Shown here in pieces: positions 34,065 through 42,998 of a stretch of DNA of 64,000 nt (positions are counted from its first letter, which is position 1; the number at the start of each line of letters is the position of its first letter). The notes under the pieces were generated by a model, which was not told the DNA's origin, made no database searches, and saw only the letters and a list, made by a program, of their open reading frames with translations. The translations under genes were made by a program, and so were the position numbers. The stretch spans positions 60,489 through 124,488 of the forward strand of contig NZ_LMQN01000001.1 of NCBI RefSeq assembly GCF_001425355.1, given 5' to 3'. This DNA comes from Chryseobacterium sp. Leaf405. Lineage in GTDB: Bacteria; Bacteroidota; Bacteroidia; Flavobacteriales; Weeksellaceae.

Positions 34065-35633
34065 TATTCTCTCTTCCTCCAGATCGATTTTCATGAGGTG
34101 TTTTCTTATAAGATCCTCATCAAAATGTTGTTTTTTGTCATGATTTTGTTCTATAAGCCAATTACGCTGTCTGTTAAGCACGTCAAGATAAGCCAGCTTG
34201 ATCTCGGAGGAAAGTTTTATATCTGATTCTTCATCCAATTTCCCTTTCCATTTTTCATGAATCTGATGTAGAAACGGACTTTTTTCTAACATTTCACTAT
34301 AGTTATCAGAAAGATGCTGAAGCGTAATTTTTGCCATTTCCCGACGGATCATATCTTCTGCTTCGTCATCAGGAAGATGATCATCATATGATGGCATATC
34401 CATTTTTTTAATCAGATAAGGCAATGTAAGTCCCTGAACTAATAAAGTCGTTAAAATAACGATAAATGTTATAAATAAAATCAAGTTTCTCTGAGGAAAA
34501 TCCGGACCGTCTGTATGCAATTTTACAGGAATTGATAATGCCGCCGCCAACGAAACAACGCCTCTCATTCCCGTCCAGCCTAAAAGAATAGGAGCTTTAA
34601 AGCCCGGACTTCTATTATCTGCCACGGTAATATAATTTCGGGCAATCAATGTAATAATTACAGCTCCGTAAGCAGATAAAATTCTCACAACAATAAGTAC
34701 GGCGGTTACTAAAAGTCCATATCCTATTGCGGCAGAAATACTTACTCCTTCCAAACCGGAAGTAATTTCTGGAAGATCGAGACCAATGAGAATGAAAACC
34801 AATCCATTTAACACAAAAGAAAGACTTTGCCAGACATTGATCCCTCTCAAACGGGAAGATGTACTTAAAAAATTATGCCTGTTATTTGACAAAAGTAATC
34901 CTCCACTTACCACCGCCAAAACTCCGGAACTATGCACTTCTTCCGCAGCAATGTACATTAAATAAGGTGCAACAATAGTAAGAATCGTATCCATATTGGC
35001 ATCTGTAGGAAGAATTTTCTGACCTTTCATAAAAAGCCAGCCAATCAACAGCCCGATTCCTACTCCACCGATTACCATCCACGAGAAACTTAATACCGCT
35101 TCATGCCAGATAAATTGTCCCGTAGCTACAGCAATCATCGCAAAACGGAAAATAATTAATGACGAAGCATCATTTAAAAGACTTTCTCCTTCCAATATAG
35201 AAGACATTCTTTTAGGTATTTTTACAAACTTTAAAATCGCTCCGGCACTTACCGCATCTGGTGGTGAAACAATTCCTCCCAATAAAAACCCTAATGCTAA
35301 AGAAAATCCAGGAATAAAATGATTCGCAACAAAAGCAACTGTAATTGCCGTCAGAAAAACTACAACAAATGCAAAACTTCCAATAATGCGGCGCCATTTC
35401 CAGAGTTCTTTCCAGGAAATCGACCAGGCAGCTTCATAAAGCAGCGGAGGAAGAAAAATAATAAATATGAGTTCAGGATCAATTCTGATCATCGGAATAT
35501 TTGGAATAATGCTGATTAATAATCCTGCAACAACAAGCAACACAGGATAAGCAACCTTTATTTTGTTCGCCAGCATAATCAGCAGAACAATAGCAATAAT
35601 AAGCGATAAGTAAAACGGAAAATCTTCTATCAT
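34050..35633 (-). CDS. Na+/H+ antiporter, CPA1 (NhaP-like)
   Basis: A 527-residue protein with about 12 membrane helices (1-410) and a cytosolic C-terminal tail. LGGIVSPPDAVSAGAILK and EGESLLNDASSLIIF carry the conserved Asp and Asn-Asp pair of electroneutral CPA1 exchangers; GWTGMRGVVSLAAALSIP has the conserved Arg region. It exchanges Na+ or K+ for protons in pH and salt homeostasis. The tail (about 415-527) is acidic and helical and may be regulatory. Monocistronic. Confidence 0.93.
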   Translation of the reverse strand: MIEDFPFYLSLIIAIVLLIMLANKIKVAYPVLLVVAGLLISIIPNIPMIRIDPELIFIIFLPPLLYEAAWSISWKELWKWRRIIGSFAFVVVFLTAITVAFVANHFIPGFSLALGFLLGGIVSPPDAVSAGAILKFVKIPKRMSSILEGESLLNDASSLIIFRFAMIAVATGQFIWHEAVLSFSWMVIGGVGIGLLIGWLFMKGQKILPTDANMDTILTIVAPYLMYIAAEEVHSSGVLAVVSGGLLLSNNRHNFLSTSSRLRGINVWQSLSFVLNGLVFILIGLDLPEITSGLEGVSISAAIGYGLLVTAVLIVVRILSAYGAVIITLIARNYITVADNRSPGFKAPILLGWTGMRGVVSLAAALSIPVKLHTDGPDFPQRNLILFITFIVILTTLLVQGLTLPYLIKKMDMPSYDDHLPDDEAEDMIRREMAKITLQHLSDNYSEMLEKSPFLHQIHEKWKGKLDEESDIKLSSEIKLAYLDVLNRQRNWLIEQNHDKKQHFDEDLIRKHLMKIDLEEERILLIH

Positions 35634-35948
35634 TTGTTAAAGAGTTATAGATAAAAATGACTTTAAAATATACAGTCCAAATTACAATTTTTATAAAAAA
35701 GATTACATCATAAATATAAAAGCAATAGTTTAATTTTAATAAAACTCCATATGTATTTTATGTATATCACCAAAATTTGAGATTTAATAAAATTAACAAT
35801 ATTTTAAATATACCACATAAGTACCACATATTTAACTTTTTGAAATTTATTTACCAACTGATAATCAATAACTTAATAATATTTTAAAATTTTAAATTCG
35901 TTATTTGCTCACAATTTAAATAAAGTTTAAATATTATTCGCCACATAA
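35634..35948. other. AT-rich intergenic region
   Basis: About 315 bp between the antiporter and the small phage-type gene, very AT-rich. Apart from the sigma-54-like site at its end I see no feature. Confidence 0.5.
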
Positions 35949-35962
35949 GGCATAGTATTTGC
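35949..35962 (+). promoter_or_regulatory. Sigma-54-like -24/-12 promoter before phage-type gene
   Basis: AAGGCATAGTATTTGCCAA has GG (35949-35950) and GC (35961-35962) 10 nt apart with an intact TTGC. It is nearly identical to the element at 52217. It lies 65 nt before the ATG at 36028. Confidence 0.6.
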
Positions 35963-36027
35963 CAACACTATTATAACAAATAATTCACCTTATTTAGTTT
36001 AATTAACATTAACACCCACAAAATATT

Positions 36028-36444
36028 ATGAACGTTGCAGATCTAAAAATTCAAAATTTAGTAGAATACAGAAATCAGATCTTTACCATCACTGAGATTT
36101 TTCAGGATAATGACAAAGATTATTTTGTGAAAATTGAAAACGACATTCACAGTTTTTCAGTTCCTTCAAATTCTATTACTCCGATACAGATTACAGAAGA
36201 ATGGCTGGAAAAATTCGGCTTTTCAAGAACTTACATTTCAGAACAGAGAATACGTTATGAAAGACCTGAAGCTTTTATCAAATATGATATTGATTTAAGT
36301 TCTAAGAAAATTGTTGAAGGCTTGAAATTATATGGAAATTCAATCAAATGTAAATACATTCACGAATTTCAGAATATTTTTTCATGTCTTTTCGGGAAAT
36401 TACCATCAATGAATAACTACCAATTAGCGACCACCGAATCTTAA
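36028..36444 (+). CDS. Small conserved protein of phage/accessory type
   Basis: A 138-residue protein opening LKIQNLVEYRNQIFTITEI and containing ITPIQITEEWLEKFGF and CKYIHEFQNIFSCLFG. This layout (LxIGNLV..., IxPIPLTEEWLLKFGF, VHQLQNLYFALTG) is, from memory, a widespread Bacteroidota family common in prophages and mobile elements. No neighbouring phage structural genes exist, so it appears to be a solitary resident copy. A sigma-54-like promoter and a terminator bracket it. Function unknown. Confidence 0.8.
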   Translation: MNVADLKIQNLVEYRNQIFTITEIFQDNDKDYFVKIENDIHSFSVPSNSITPIQITEEWLEKFGFSRTYISEQRIRYERPEAFIKYDIDLSSKKIVEGLKLYGNSIKCKYIHEFQNIFSCLFGKLPSMNNYQLATTES

Positions 36445-36463
36445 TTATAGTATATTTTTTCAG

Positions 36464-36494
36464 AAAAATCCACAACTAATGGTTGTGGATTTTT
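36464..36494. terminator. Bidirectional terminator
   Basis: AAAAATCCACAAC-TAAT-GGTTGTGGATTTTT, a perfect stem with A and T tracts, shared by convergent genes. Confidence 0.87.
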
Positions 36495-36538
36495 CATTTA
36501 TTATTAATTATTTCGTAAAAAAGAAAAATTTAGCCTGA

Positions 36539-38263
36539 TTATTCTTCAACCAATTCTTCTTCCAAAGTTACGGGATCAACTTCTTCCTGATATTGTTCCC
36601 ATTCTGCTTCAAGCTGCTTATTGACTTTCATTTCCTCTTCCAATTTCAACGTTTCACGATATTGTTTTGCTTCAGCAGCCATTGTCCATTTACAGACAAT
36701 TCCCATAGCATCAATATAATTTTTAACATCATTAATTCCTAATCTGAAAAATTCTTTTCTTGGATTAATCTTATTAAGCTGACTTTTCAAGAACTTTTTG
36801 TGAAGTTGTCTTTCGAGCGCCGGTGCATCATCTGAGTAAATCATCGCATGTACATCAAACTCAAATGGAACACTCGCATCACCCAATTCACGAACACGAT
36901 CAAGAGGTTCTAAACGTCTGGTCATTCCGATTTTATAAACGTCTTCACCAAAAGAACCAATGTTTGAAATAACGTAAACATTTCCTGCTTTTGTTTGCTG
37001 CGCCATAGAAATTGCACGCTGATTTTTTTCTTCAGCCAATTCCAATTTATTCTGCAATTCTTCTAACTTTTGTTGGAAAAGAAGCTTTTGTTCTTCGTTA
37101 GCTCTTGATACCTGAGATTCAGCTTTTTCAATTAATCTTTTTAATGTTAACTCTTCTTTTTCCGCATCTTTTATAGCTTTTTCAAATTCCTTTCTCGCTT
37201 TTTCTTCCTCACGAATCTGCTCTCTGATTTGTCTCTGTTCTTCCTGCTCCTGAGACCTGAGTTCCTGAGCAACAACTGCCCATTTCAATTCTTCCAGACG
37301 AGCTTCATGATAAATAGTTGAAATTCTGGCTTTACGGAATGCTTCACCATTAAAGTTCACCAATTGAAAAGCATCATCCATCTTTTGTTTAAGAATTCCA
37401 TAATTGTCTTTTTTTACAGTAGATAAAATGGTTTCAATTTTTCCATTATAAGCATCAATTACAAAATCAATAGCAATATTTCTTCTGTATTCATCCATAT
37501 ATTCACAGATTCCGGCTTGTCGGCTTACGATCATCAACTTGTTATTCTGTCGAAGCTTTTTAAGATTTTCTCCTGCTTCTTTATGACTGAAATCTTCTGC
37601 CAAATCATCCAGTAACGTATAAATTGGAACGATGTACTCATTTCCATAACCTTCAATTACATTTTTCATCGCTTTAATTCTTTCTGCAATTTCATTGGCT
37701 TCTCTTAAACTTCGATACGCATCACCACCAATAGATTCTGCCCTATTCTCAGCATTATCGATAATTCTCTGAGATTCTCTTACCGCATTATCATATAACA
37801 ATTCTACTTCTCGTGTTCTCTTTTCGGTATATTCCCTTGTCATTCTACGAGATTCTTTTGCCTGCAATTGAGCGTTATCTAACTCGAGTTGTGCTCTTTC
37901 TGTCAATTTTAAACTTTCTTTTTCGGCTTTCTTTAAAAGATATTCACATTCTACCTGAACATTAATTATATCCTGATATTTACTTAAAATATCGTTATGA
38001 TTTTTAAGTTGAATATTCTTTTCATCAACAGCTCTTTTATCAATCTGAAGATTAGAAAAGTCTGTTCTCAATCTTTGAATTTTATCATTTAAAGATCTTT
38101 TATCGTTTTGATGATTTGAAATTTCGATTTTTAACTGACTGATTTCCCGATTGAGATTTGAGATTTGAGCATCTCTTTTGATAACTTCTTGTTTGATTTT
38201 GTTTGATTTGCTAAATGCGTACAGCATTAAACCTAAAAGGAGGATGATTAATACAATTTCCAT
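36539..38263 (-). CDS. DUF4041 / T5orf172 (GIY-YIG-like) coiled-coil protein
   Basis: A 574-residue protein: an N-terminal membrane helix (residues 2-18), a long coiled coil (about 25-190), a DUF4041-type region (about 190-330), a second charged coiled coil (330-420), and a C-terminal T5orf172 domain (about 427-515: GNVYVISNIGSFGEDVYKIG, then ERQLHKKF and RKEFFRLG), which is related to GIY-YIG nucleases. These proteins occur in phages and accessory islands. A membrane-tethered nucleic-acid enzyme is inferred; whether the nuclease site is active is uncertain. Confidence 0.88.
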   Translation of the reverse strand: MEIVLIILLLGLMLYAFSKSNKIKQEVIKRDAQISNLNREISQLKIEISNHQNDKRSLNDKIQRLRTDFSNLQIDKRAVDEKNIQLKNHNDILSKYQDIINVQVECEYLLKKAEKESLKLTERAQLELDNAQLQAKESRRMTREYTEKRTREVELLYDNAVRESQRIIDNAENRAESIGGDAYRSLREANEIAERIKAMKNVIEGYGNEYIVPIYTLLDDLAEDFSHKEAGENLKKLRQNNKLMIVSRQAGICEYMDEYRRNIAIDFVIDAYNGKIETILSTVKKDNYGILKQKMDDAFQLVNFNGEAFRKARISTIYHEARLEELKWAVVAQELRSQEQEEQRQIREQIREEEKARKEFEKAIKDAEKEELTLKRLIEKAESQVSRANEEQKLLFQQKLEELQNKLELAEEKNQRAISMAQQTKAGNVYVISNIGSFGEDVYKIGMTRRLEPLDRVRELGDASVPFEFDVHAMIYSDDAPALERQLHKKFLKSQLNKINPRKEFFRLGINDVKNYIDAMGIVCKWTMAAEAKQYRETLKLEEEMKVNKQLEAEWEQYQEEVDPVTLEEELVEE

Positions 38264-38354
38264 GTTTAAATTTTGTTAGTTTTTTAATTATTAGCTTTTA
38301 CAATAATACTGATTTTTATTGTACTCATTTTATGGTAAATCATAACTGCATAAA

Positions 38355-38385
38355 TTCGGCTTCAAATCAAAGATTTGAAGCCGAA
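38355..38385. repeat. Perfect 14-bp hairpin between accessory genes
   Basis: TTCGGCTTCAAATC-AAA-GATTTGAAGCCGAA is a perfect inverted repeat 21 nt after the putative immunity gene stop. T tracts are weak, so it may act as a terminator or an RNA stability element. Confidence 0.75.
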
Positions 38386-38406
38386 ACTTATCTATAAATT
38401 TTATAA

Positions 38407-38826
38407 TTAATTTATCTCTTCATATTCCCAAATTCCTGAAACGGTCAGCTGTTCCAAACCTGGTTGTTTTTCTCCGTAGCTGAATACACAGATATATTTT
38501 GATTGACAATATTGACAAGCAGTTCCAAAATAAAGAGTTGGTAAATTATTAACTGTCAGCTCCCCAAAATGTAATAGATTGTTGAATGTTTTGTAAACGA
38601 TTCGGTTTTCTAATAATTCTTTTTTAGATAAAATTTTATCTTCATTATACAATTGAAAAATCGGGAAACCTGTTTCATAAGGTGTAATTCGAACTGTATT
38701 TTCGTTATCGCAATTACAACATCTGAATTGTATTGGAGTGGAATGTACAATTTCATTGTTGCTAAAATTACTTTTTACAACAGAAGCCTTTCTACCAATA
38801 TTTATTTTTCTGATAATTGAATACAT
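38407..38826 (-). CDS. Small zinc-ribbon-like protein, candidate immunity to the TNT lipoprotein
   Basis: A 139-residue cytosolic protein with two paired-Cys motifs, RCCNCDNE and CQYCQSKY, likely a zinc ribbon. It starts 9 nt after the stop of the TNT-domain gene, so they share a transcript. Toxin-immunity gene pairs are usually arranged this way, and the NADase toxin family is neutralised by a cytosolic binding protein. The immunity role is inferred from position; no family is recognised. Confidence 0.7.
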   Translation of the reverse strand: MYSIIRKINIGRKASVVKSNFSNNEIVHSTPIQFRCCNCDNENTVRITPYETGFPIFQLYNEDKILSKKELLENRIVYKTFNNLLHFGELTVNNLPTLYFGTACQYCQSKYICVFSYGEKQPGLEQLTVSGIWEYEEIN

Positions 38827-38835
38827 CTAAATATT

Positions 38836-39546
38836 TTACTGAATAACTGTACCTGCTAAGGTATTATATTTTCCGCTTGGACTTTTAATAATCGTTACTT
38901 TTATATATCCTTCCTGAGCTAATTTATTCCACGTTTTTTGGTAGCCAGTCAACGGGTCGATTGGAATTTTCCACATGGTTTGTACTCCGCCTCCCACTTG
39001 ATTAAACCAAGGAATAACATCTGCCAATTGTCCTTTGAAAGGGAGTAAATTATTCAAGACATCAATATGGTAATAAAAATCGTACGCATTTTCGGGTTGA
39101 TTTAAAGCCCTTTGGCTAAAAGTATAAGTATACCCATCAATAATCGGACTTGTAAAACTGCCTCCCAAAGTAGGAACTCCAGTTCCGCTGTAACTGCCGA
39201 CTGCACCACTATATCTGTCATATTTTTGACCAGCAGTAAACGAGACATTGTCAACAATATTGTATCCTCCACTTGCCGGCGGCCATCCTCCGTTCAGATT
39301 ATGATTTTTAAAAAAAGTTTCCAATTCGCTCCATTTACCCTGCTTATATAAATTAAATGCTTGATTTCTATCTGTTTGATTTACTTTTCCATTGGGATCA
39401 TACGTTTTAGCAAAGTCATCGGCATTTTGATAAAACAAGGTCATCACAGGAGTTATCCTATTTTCTAAAATTTCGTCATCTGACTTACAAGCAACTGATA
39501 ATAATGGAATTGCTAAAATTAAAATGTACTTAAACAAGTTTTTCAT
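38836..39546 (-). CDS. Lipoprotein with TNT-like NAD+ glycohydrolase domain
   Basis: A 236-residue lipoprotein (lipobox LLSVAC, Cys20). The C-terminal 150 residues match the layout of the tuberculosis necrotizing toxin (TNT/DUF4237) domain: GGWPPASGGY, then YDRYSGAVGSYSGTG (Arg111), SQRALNQ (Arg146), YYHIDV (His160) and WFNQVGGGVQ (Gln189). TNT toxins hydrolyse NAD+. Surface or periplasmic anchoring by lipid suggests use against neighbours, or another role. Residue equivalence is by eye. The next gene is a candidate immunity gene. Confidence 0.75.
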   Translation of the reverse strand: MKNLFKYILILAIPLLSVACKSDDEILENRITPVMTLFYQNADDFAKTYDPNGKVNQTDRNQAFNLYKQGKWSELETFFKNHNLNGGWPPASGGYNIVDNVSFTAGQKYDRYSGAVGSYSGTGVPTLGGSFTSPIIDGYTYTFSQRALNQPENAYDFYYHIDVLNNLLPFKGQLADVIPWFNQVGGGVQTMWKIPIDPLTGYQKTWNKLAQEGYIKVTIIKSPSGKYNTLAGTVIQ

Positions 39547-40022
39547 GGGTAATTTTTTATATAATTTTTTGTTTTTAAAATATTAATCAGGATTAAATGG
39601 AATAAAAAACAGCCTTTAAATCATCCATTCAAAGGCTGCTAACTAATTTAATTCTATGGTGAGACTATTGTGAAAACTGTAAAATATGATTGGTTGGCAC
39701 TAACTGAAGAGTGAATTAGTAAATACATGGTTAAATTTTAGTTTGCCCTACTCTATTGGCTTTTCGGTTACGCCATAAAAAATGATGACTAGCGCTCTTT
39801 TCAGAATAACTTTAAACATCAAAAATCTAATCACAAAAGTGAATTACAGTGACAAAAATATCACTTCGTAAACGGTACAAGAAAGGCAAAAATTTCAACG
39901 ATAAAATTAAAATAAAAAATTCAATTATTGGTGAGTTTTGTTAAAAAAATTGAAAATCTTCAGATATAGCAAATTGTAAAATCCATTTACTAAAAATTTC
40001 ATCGACAAAAAATTTCAATAAA
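39547..40022. other. Intergenic region between TNT lipoprotein and HAD genes
   Basis: About 480 bp. It holds a minus-strand terminator-like hairpin (39607-39640) with no clear gene upstream of it; the best minus-strand frame is a 24-codon ORF beginning MYLLIHSS. The rest is AT-rich and featureless. Confidence 0.45.
39607..39640 (-). terminator. Minus-strand terminator-like hairpin
   Basis: AGCAGCCTTT and AAAGGCTGTTTTTTATT pair on the minus strand around a 13-nt loop, upstream of the TNT gene. It may insulate that gene from the HAD transcript or end a short RNA. Confidence 0.6.
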
Positions 40023-40052
40023 AAACCTTCACATCTTTCGATATGAAGGTTG
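40023..40052 (-). terminator. Terminator after HAD hydrolase gene
   Basis: AACCTTCA(T/C)ATC and GAT(A/G)TGAAGGTT form a long stem followed on the minus strand by TTTTTATTG. Confidence 0.8.
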
Positions 40053-40075
40053 GATATTTTTAATTGAATAACTCA

Positions 40076-40876
40076 TTAACTGATTTTCAAATAATCTTTA
40101 ATGATTTTCAATACGCCAAAATTATCATTAGAACAAGCTTCAAAATTTGCCGCTTTTTTTACTGAAGGATGTGCGTTTTTCATCGCATAAGAATATTTCG
40201 AATTCTCAAGCATCTGAATATCATTCATATAATCTCCGAAAGCCATTGTCTGTTGTGGCGTAATATTAAGAACTTTCTGAAGTTTTTCCAAAGCATTGCC
40301 TTTATTGATGTTCTTATTCATAATATCCAGCCAATACTGTCCAGACACTACAATTTCAAGATCATACTTTTCAAATTCTTTTAAGAAAGGATAAACGTTT
40401 AATTCAGAGCCATCAGCATGATACACTGCAATTTTAAAAATACTGTCATCAATAGCTTCTGTAAGGTCTTCCCTTCTTTCATTATCCGTATAAAATTGTG
40501 AAATATAATCTATAAAATCCTGATTATCTGTTTCAAAATATGCTTTCTTTTTTCCCGATAAAACTGCTGTAGCACCTGGAATTGTTCTTATTACAGTAAT
40601 AATTTCCGCAACATATTTCTGATCTAACTGATCTGCAAAAAGTTCTTCATTTTTATAAATAACGTACCCTCCATTTTCTGCAATAAAAGCCATTTCATTT
40701 TCAATTTCACCAAAATATTTTGTGATGCCCAACATCTGTCTTCCGCTCGCAGGAACGAATAAAATATTTCTCTTTTTCAGTTCTTCATAAATTTTCGGAA
40801 ATTCCGGGCTTACTTCGTGTGAAGAATTCAGGAAAGTTCCGTCCATATCGGTTACAATTAATTTAATATTTTCCAT
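40076..40876 (-). CDS. Cof-type HAD-IIB phosphatase
   Basis: A 266-residue haloacid dehalogenase-superfamily hydrolase. Motif I is VTDMDGTFLNSS, motif II PASGRQ, motif III the Lys of NINKGNALEKL, motif IV AFGDYMNDIQML. The C2B cap between motifs II and III marks the Cof/YbiV group, which dephosphorylates sugar phosphates and related metabolites in the cytosol. Its partner gene upstream is an AraC regulator, separated by about 115 bp. Confidence 0.93.
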   Translation of the reverse strand: MENIKLIVTDMDGTFLNSSHEVSPEFPKIYEELKKRNILFVPASGRQMLGITKYFGEIENEMAFIAENGGYVIYKNEELFADQLDQKYVAEIITVIRTIPGATAVLSGKKKAYFETDNQDFIDYISQFYTDNERREDLTEAIDDSIFKIAVYHADGSELNVYPFLKEFEKYDLEIVVSGQYWLDIMNKNINKGNALEKLQKVLNITPQQTMAFGDYMNDIQMLENSKYSYAMKNAHPSVKKAANFEACSNDNFGVLKIIKDYLKIS

Positions 40877-40990
40877 ACTGTCAGTAAAAAATGAATCTAT
40901 CGAGCGATTTCAAGACATAAAGCTACTGAATTCATTTTTAATTTATTGTTTTCTATTTTTATGATTTCTTAATAATAAAGGTTTAAAATT

Positions 40991-41863
40991 CTATTCAATA
41001 AAAAAATTAAACTCTTTTCTATATTGCGACGGGCTTTTTTTGATATACTGTTTAAACGTTTTATTAAAGTAACTAAAATTATTAAAACCCGACTCAAAGC
41101 AAACCTCTGTGATGCTCAAAGGCTTTTCAGCAAGCAGTTTCAGTGAATGTGTAATTCGATATTCATTCACAAACTGAGTAAAAGTTTTATTGGTTATTTT
41201 CTTAAAATAACGACAGAAAGACGGCACTCTCATATTCGCCAGATCAGCAATTTCTTCCAACGTAATCTGTTCCTTAAAATGATCTTTTACATAATTAAAA
41301 ATCAAATTAATCCTGTCATTATCCTCAACTTGTGTCTGTAAGTAATATTTCCCTGCATTCAAAATCCGGTAATCTGACGTAGAAGCCAACGCATCTAATA
41401 TTTCTATAAACTTAACAAGCTTTTCCAAAGACGAAGACTCATGCATCTCTACAATTTTTTTGCCAATAATCTTCTTTATATTTTCAGAAAACACAATTCC
41501 CGCTTTTGCTTTTTCCAAAAGGTTGGCAATTCTTTGCATTTCCGGAAGATCCCAAATATTTTTGCCCAAAAAATCTGGTTTAAACTGAATTACCATTTCA
41601 TAATCGTTATTCGTATTTTCATTTGTCATTCCGCAATGTGGCAAATTGCTTCCCATCAGTACAAGATCTCCATCAGAAAAGTAGGAAATATTACTTCCAA
41701 TCTGCCTTTTTCCTGAACCTCCGCAGACGAAAATCAATTCAACCTCAGGATGATAATGCCAAACGTGAGATTTAAGATTTTCATTCTGAAGAAATTTCAA
41801 ACTGGTAAAGCTACTTCCAATATTAGGTTTTACCGCTTCAAAGGCAGGATGTGAATGTTTCAT
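40991..41863 (-). CDS. AraC family regulator with cupin sensor
   Basis: A 290-residue regulator: N-terminal cupin (about 20-110; VWHYHPEVELIFVCGG, GDLVLMGSNLPHCG) and C-terminal double HTH (about 190-290; ITLEEIADLANMRVPSFCRY, EVCFESGFNNFSYFNKTFK). It probably binds a sugar or small molecule through the cupin. It is divergent from a secreted-protein gene at 42024, which it could regulate. Confidence 0.92.
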   Translation of the reverse strand: MKHSHPAFEAVKPNIGSSFTSLKFLQNENLKSHVWHYHPEVELIFVCGGSGKRQIGSNISYFSDGDLVLMGSNLPHCGMTNENTNNDYEMVIQFKPDFLGKNIWDLPEMQRIANLLEKAKAGIVFSENIKKIIGKKIVEMHESSSLEKLVKFIEILDALASTSDYRILNAGKYYLQTQVEDNDRINLIFNYVKDHFKEQITLEEIADLANMRVPSFCRYFKKITNKTFTQFVNEYRITHSLKLLAEKPLSITEVCFESGFNNFSYFNKTFKQYIKKSPSQYRKEFNFFIE

Positions 41864-41954
41864 TTTATACCAATAAATTCATATACAAAATTAACAATAA
41901 TTATTTATTTAATTACCATAAAGGTTAATATAAAACATAAATATGAAAATTGTA

Positions 41955-41988
41955 TTGTAGATTCCATCAATTATCCGTCATACATTTG
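41955..41988 (+). promoter_or_regulatory. Promoter of secreted-protein gene 42024
   Basis: TTG (41955-41957) and TACATTTG (41981-41988), 23 nt apart, fit the Bacteroidota -33/-7 pattern; the leader would be about 30 nt. Confidence 0.55.
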
Positions 41989-42023
41989 CAGTATAAATTA
42001 TTGATAATAAAAACCTTATCATT

Positions 42024-42620
42024 ATGACTAAAATATTAAAATCTACTTTTCTTGCAGGATTTCTACTAATCTCAGCAAGTTTGATGAGTAAAGACAGAGA
42101 TTTTTCTCTTTCTTTCGGAAACGCAACAGCGAAAACTGTAAATTTTGAAGTACTAAATGCACAAAATATATCTCTTGTAATTTATAACGAAACTTATGGA
42201 GAAGTATTTTCGGAAAAATTGGGAATGGAAAATTCTGTATCAAAATCTTACAATTTGGAAGATTTAGCTTCAGGAACTTATTTTTTAGTCGCTGAATCTG
42301 ATCAGAAAATTGAAAAATTTAAAATAAAAATCAATTCTGACAACACACTGGAAATCGAAAAGACACCTTTTGCAGAAATTAATAAACCGGAATATACAAT
42401 TTCCGGAAATATGGTAAAACTTCACCTTTCAGGTTTGAAAACTGACGCCGATATTACTGTAACAGATCTTTCAGAAAATGTATATTACAGCGCAACGAAA
42501 AAAGCAGAAGACGGAGATATTAATCTGACATTTGACCTTGGTCTGAGAACAGCAGATAAATATATTATTACTGTGGAAGAAGGCGGAAACGTTTTTAACA
42601 AAATTATTGCTCTTAACTAA
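42024..42620 (+). CDS. Secreted two-repeat beta-sandwich protein
   Basis: A 198-residue exported protein (signal MTKILKSTFLAGFLLISASL). The mature part looks like two related beta-sandwich units (about 25-110 and 115-198), each ending in a strand pattern like TYFLVAESDQKIEKFKIKIN and DKYIITVEEGGNVFNKIIAL. These resemble Por-type C-terminal sorting domains of type IX secretion substrates, but a true sorting signal is not certain. Function unknown. Flanked by a promoter and a strong terminator. Confidence 0.75.
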   Translation: MTKILKSTFLAGFLLISASLMSKDRDFSLSFGNATAKTVNFEVLNAQNISLVIYNETYGEVFSEKLGMENSVSKSYNLEDLASGTYFLVAESDQKIEKFKIKINSDNTLEIEKTPFAEINKPEYTISGNMVKLHLSGLKTDADITVTDLSENVYYSATKKAEDGDINLTFDLGLRTADKYIITVEEGGNVFNKIIALN

Positions 42621-42676
42621 AAGAGATTCATTTATTTCCGTATTATATCGGAATTAAAATTTTACGTACAATCAGT

Positions 42677-42731
42677 ATTGAGGCATCTATTTTCTTTAAA
42701 TCACGGAAAATAGACTGCCTCAATTTTTTTA
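42677..42731. terminator. Long terminator between convergent genes
   Basis: ATTGAGGCA-TCTATTTTC pairs with GGAAAATAGA-CTGCCTCAAT, followed by TTTTTTT: an 18-bp stem with one internal mismatch. Confidence 0.87.
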
Positions 42732-42763
42732 TGATAATATCTTGCGTTGATAATTTTAAGACT

Positions 42764-42994
42764 TTATTCTTCTTTTTTAAAACTTACCACTTGGTATTCA
42801 TCATCTGAACAGAATTTTTTACAACTCTCATCATTAAACTTATCAGGATTTTCTAAAAAAGTTTCAATGTACTTTGTACTTTCCTCTGTATTGGCAGGAA
42901 CGATTAAAATGTGAAAATTATCGATTACGTTTTGATCAGCATTTTCAACTGACTCTTTTTTATGCTGGTGTGCTTCTTTATAATTCATAATCAA
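42764..42994 (-). CDS. Small acidic hypothetical protein
   Basis: A 76-residue cytosolic protein containing DNFHILIVPANTEESTKYI and CKKFCSDDEYQVVSF. It begins 4 nt after the stop of the next gene upstream, so the two small genes form a pair. The internal Met3 is an alternative start. No family recognised. Confidence 0.65.
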   Translation of the reverse strand: MIMNYKEAHQHKKESVENADQNVIDNFHILIVPANTEESTKYIETFLENPDKFNDESCKKFCSDDEYQVVSFKKEE

Positions 42995-42998
42995 TCAG

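Noticed and set aside
39690..39705. TTGGCACTAACTGAAG as another sigma-54 promoter
   Set aside because: The -24 part is good but there is no GC at the -12 position.
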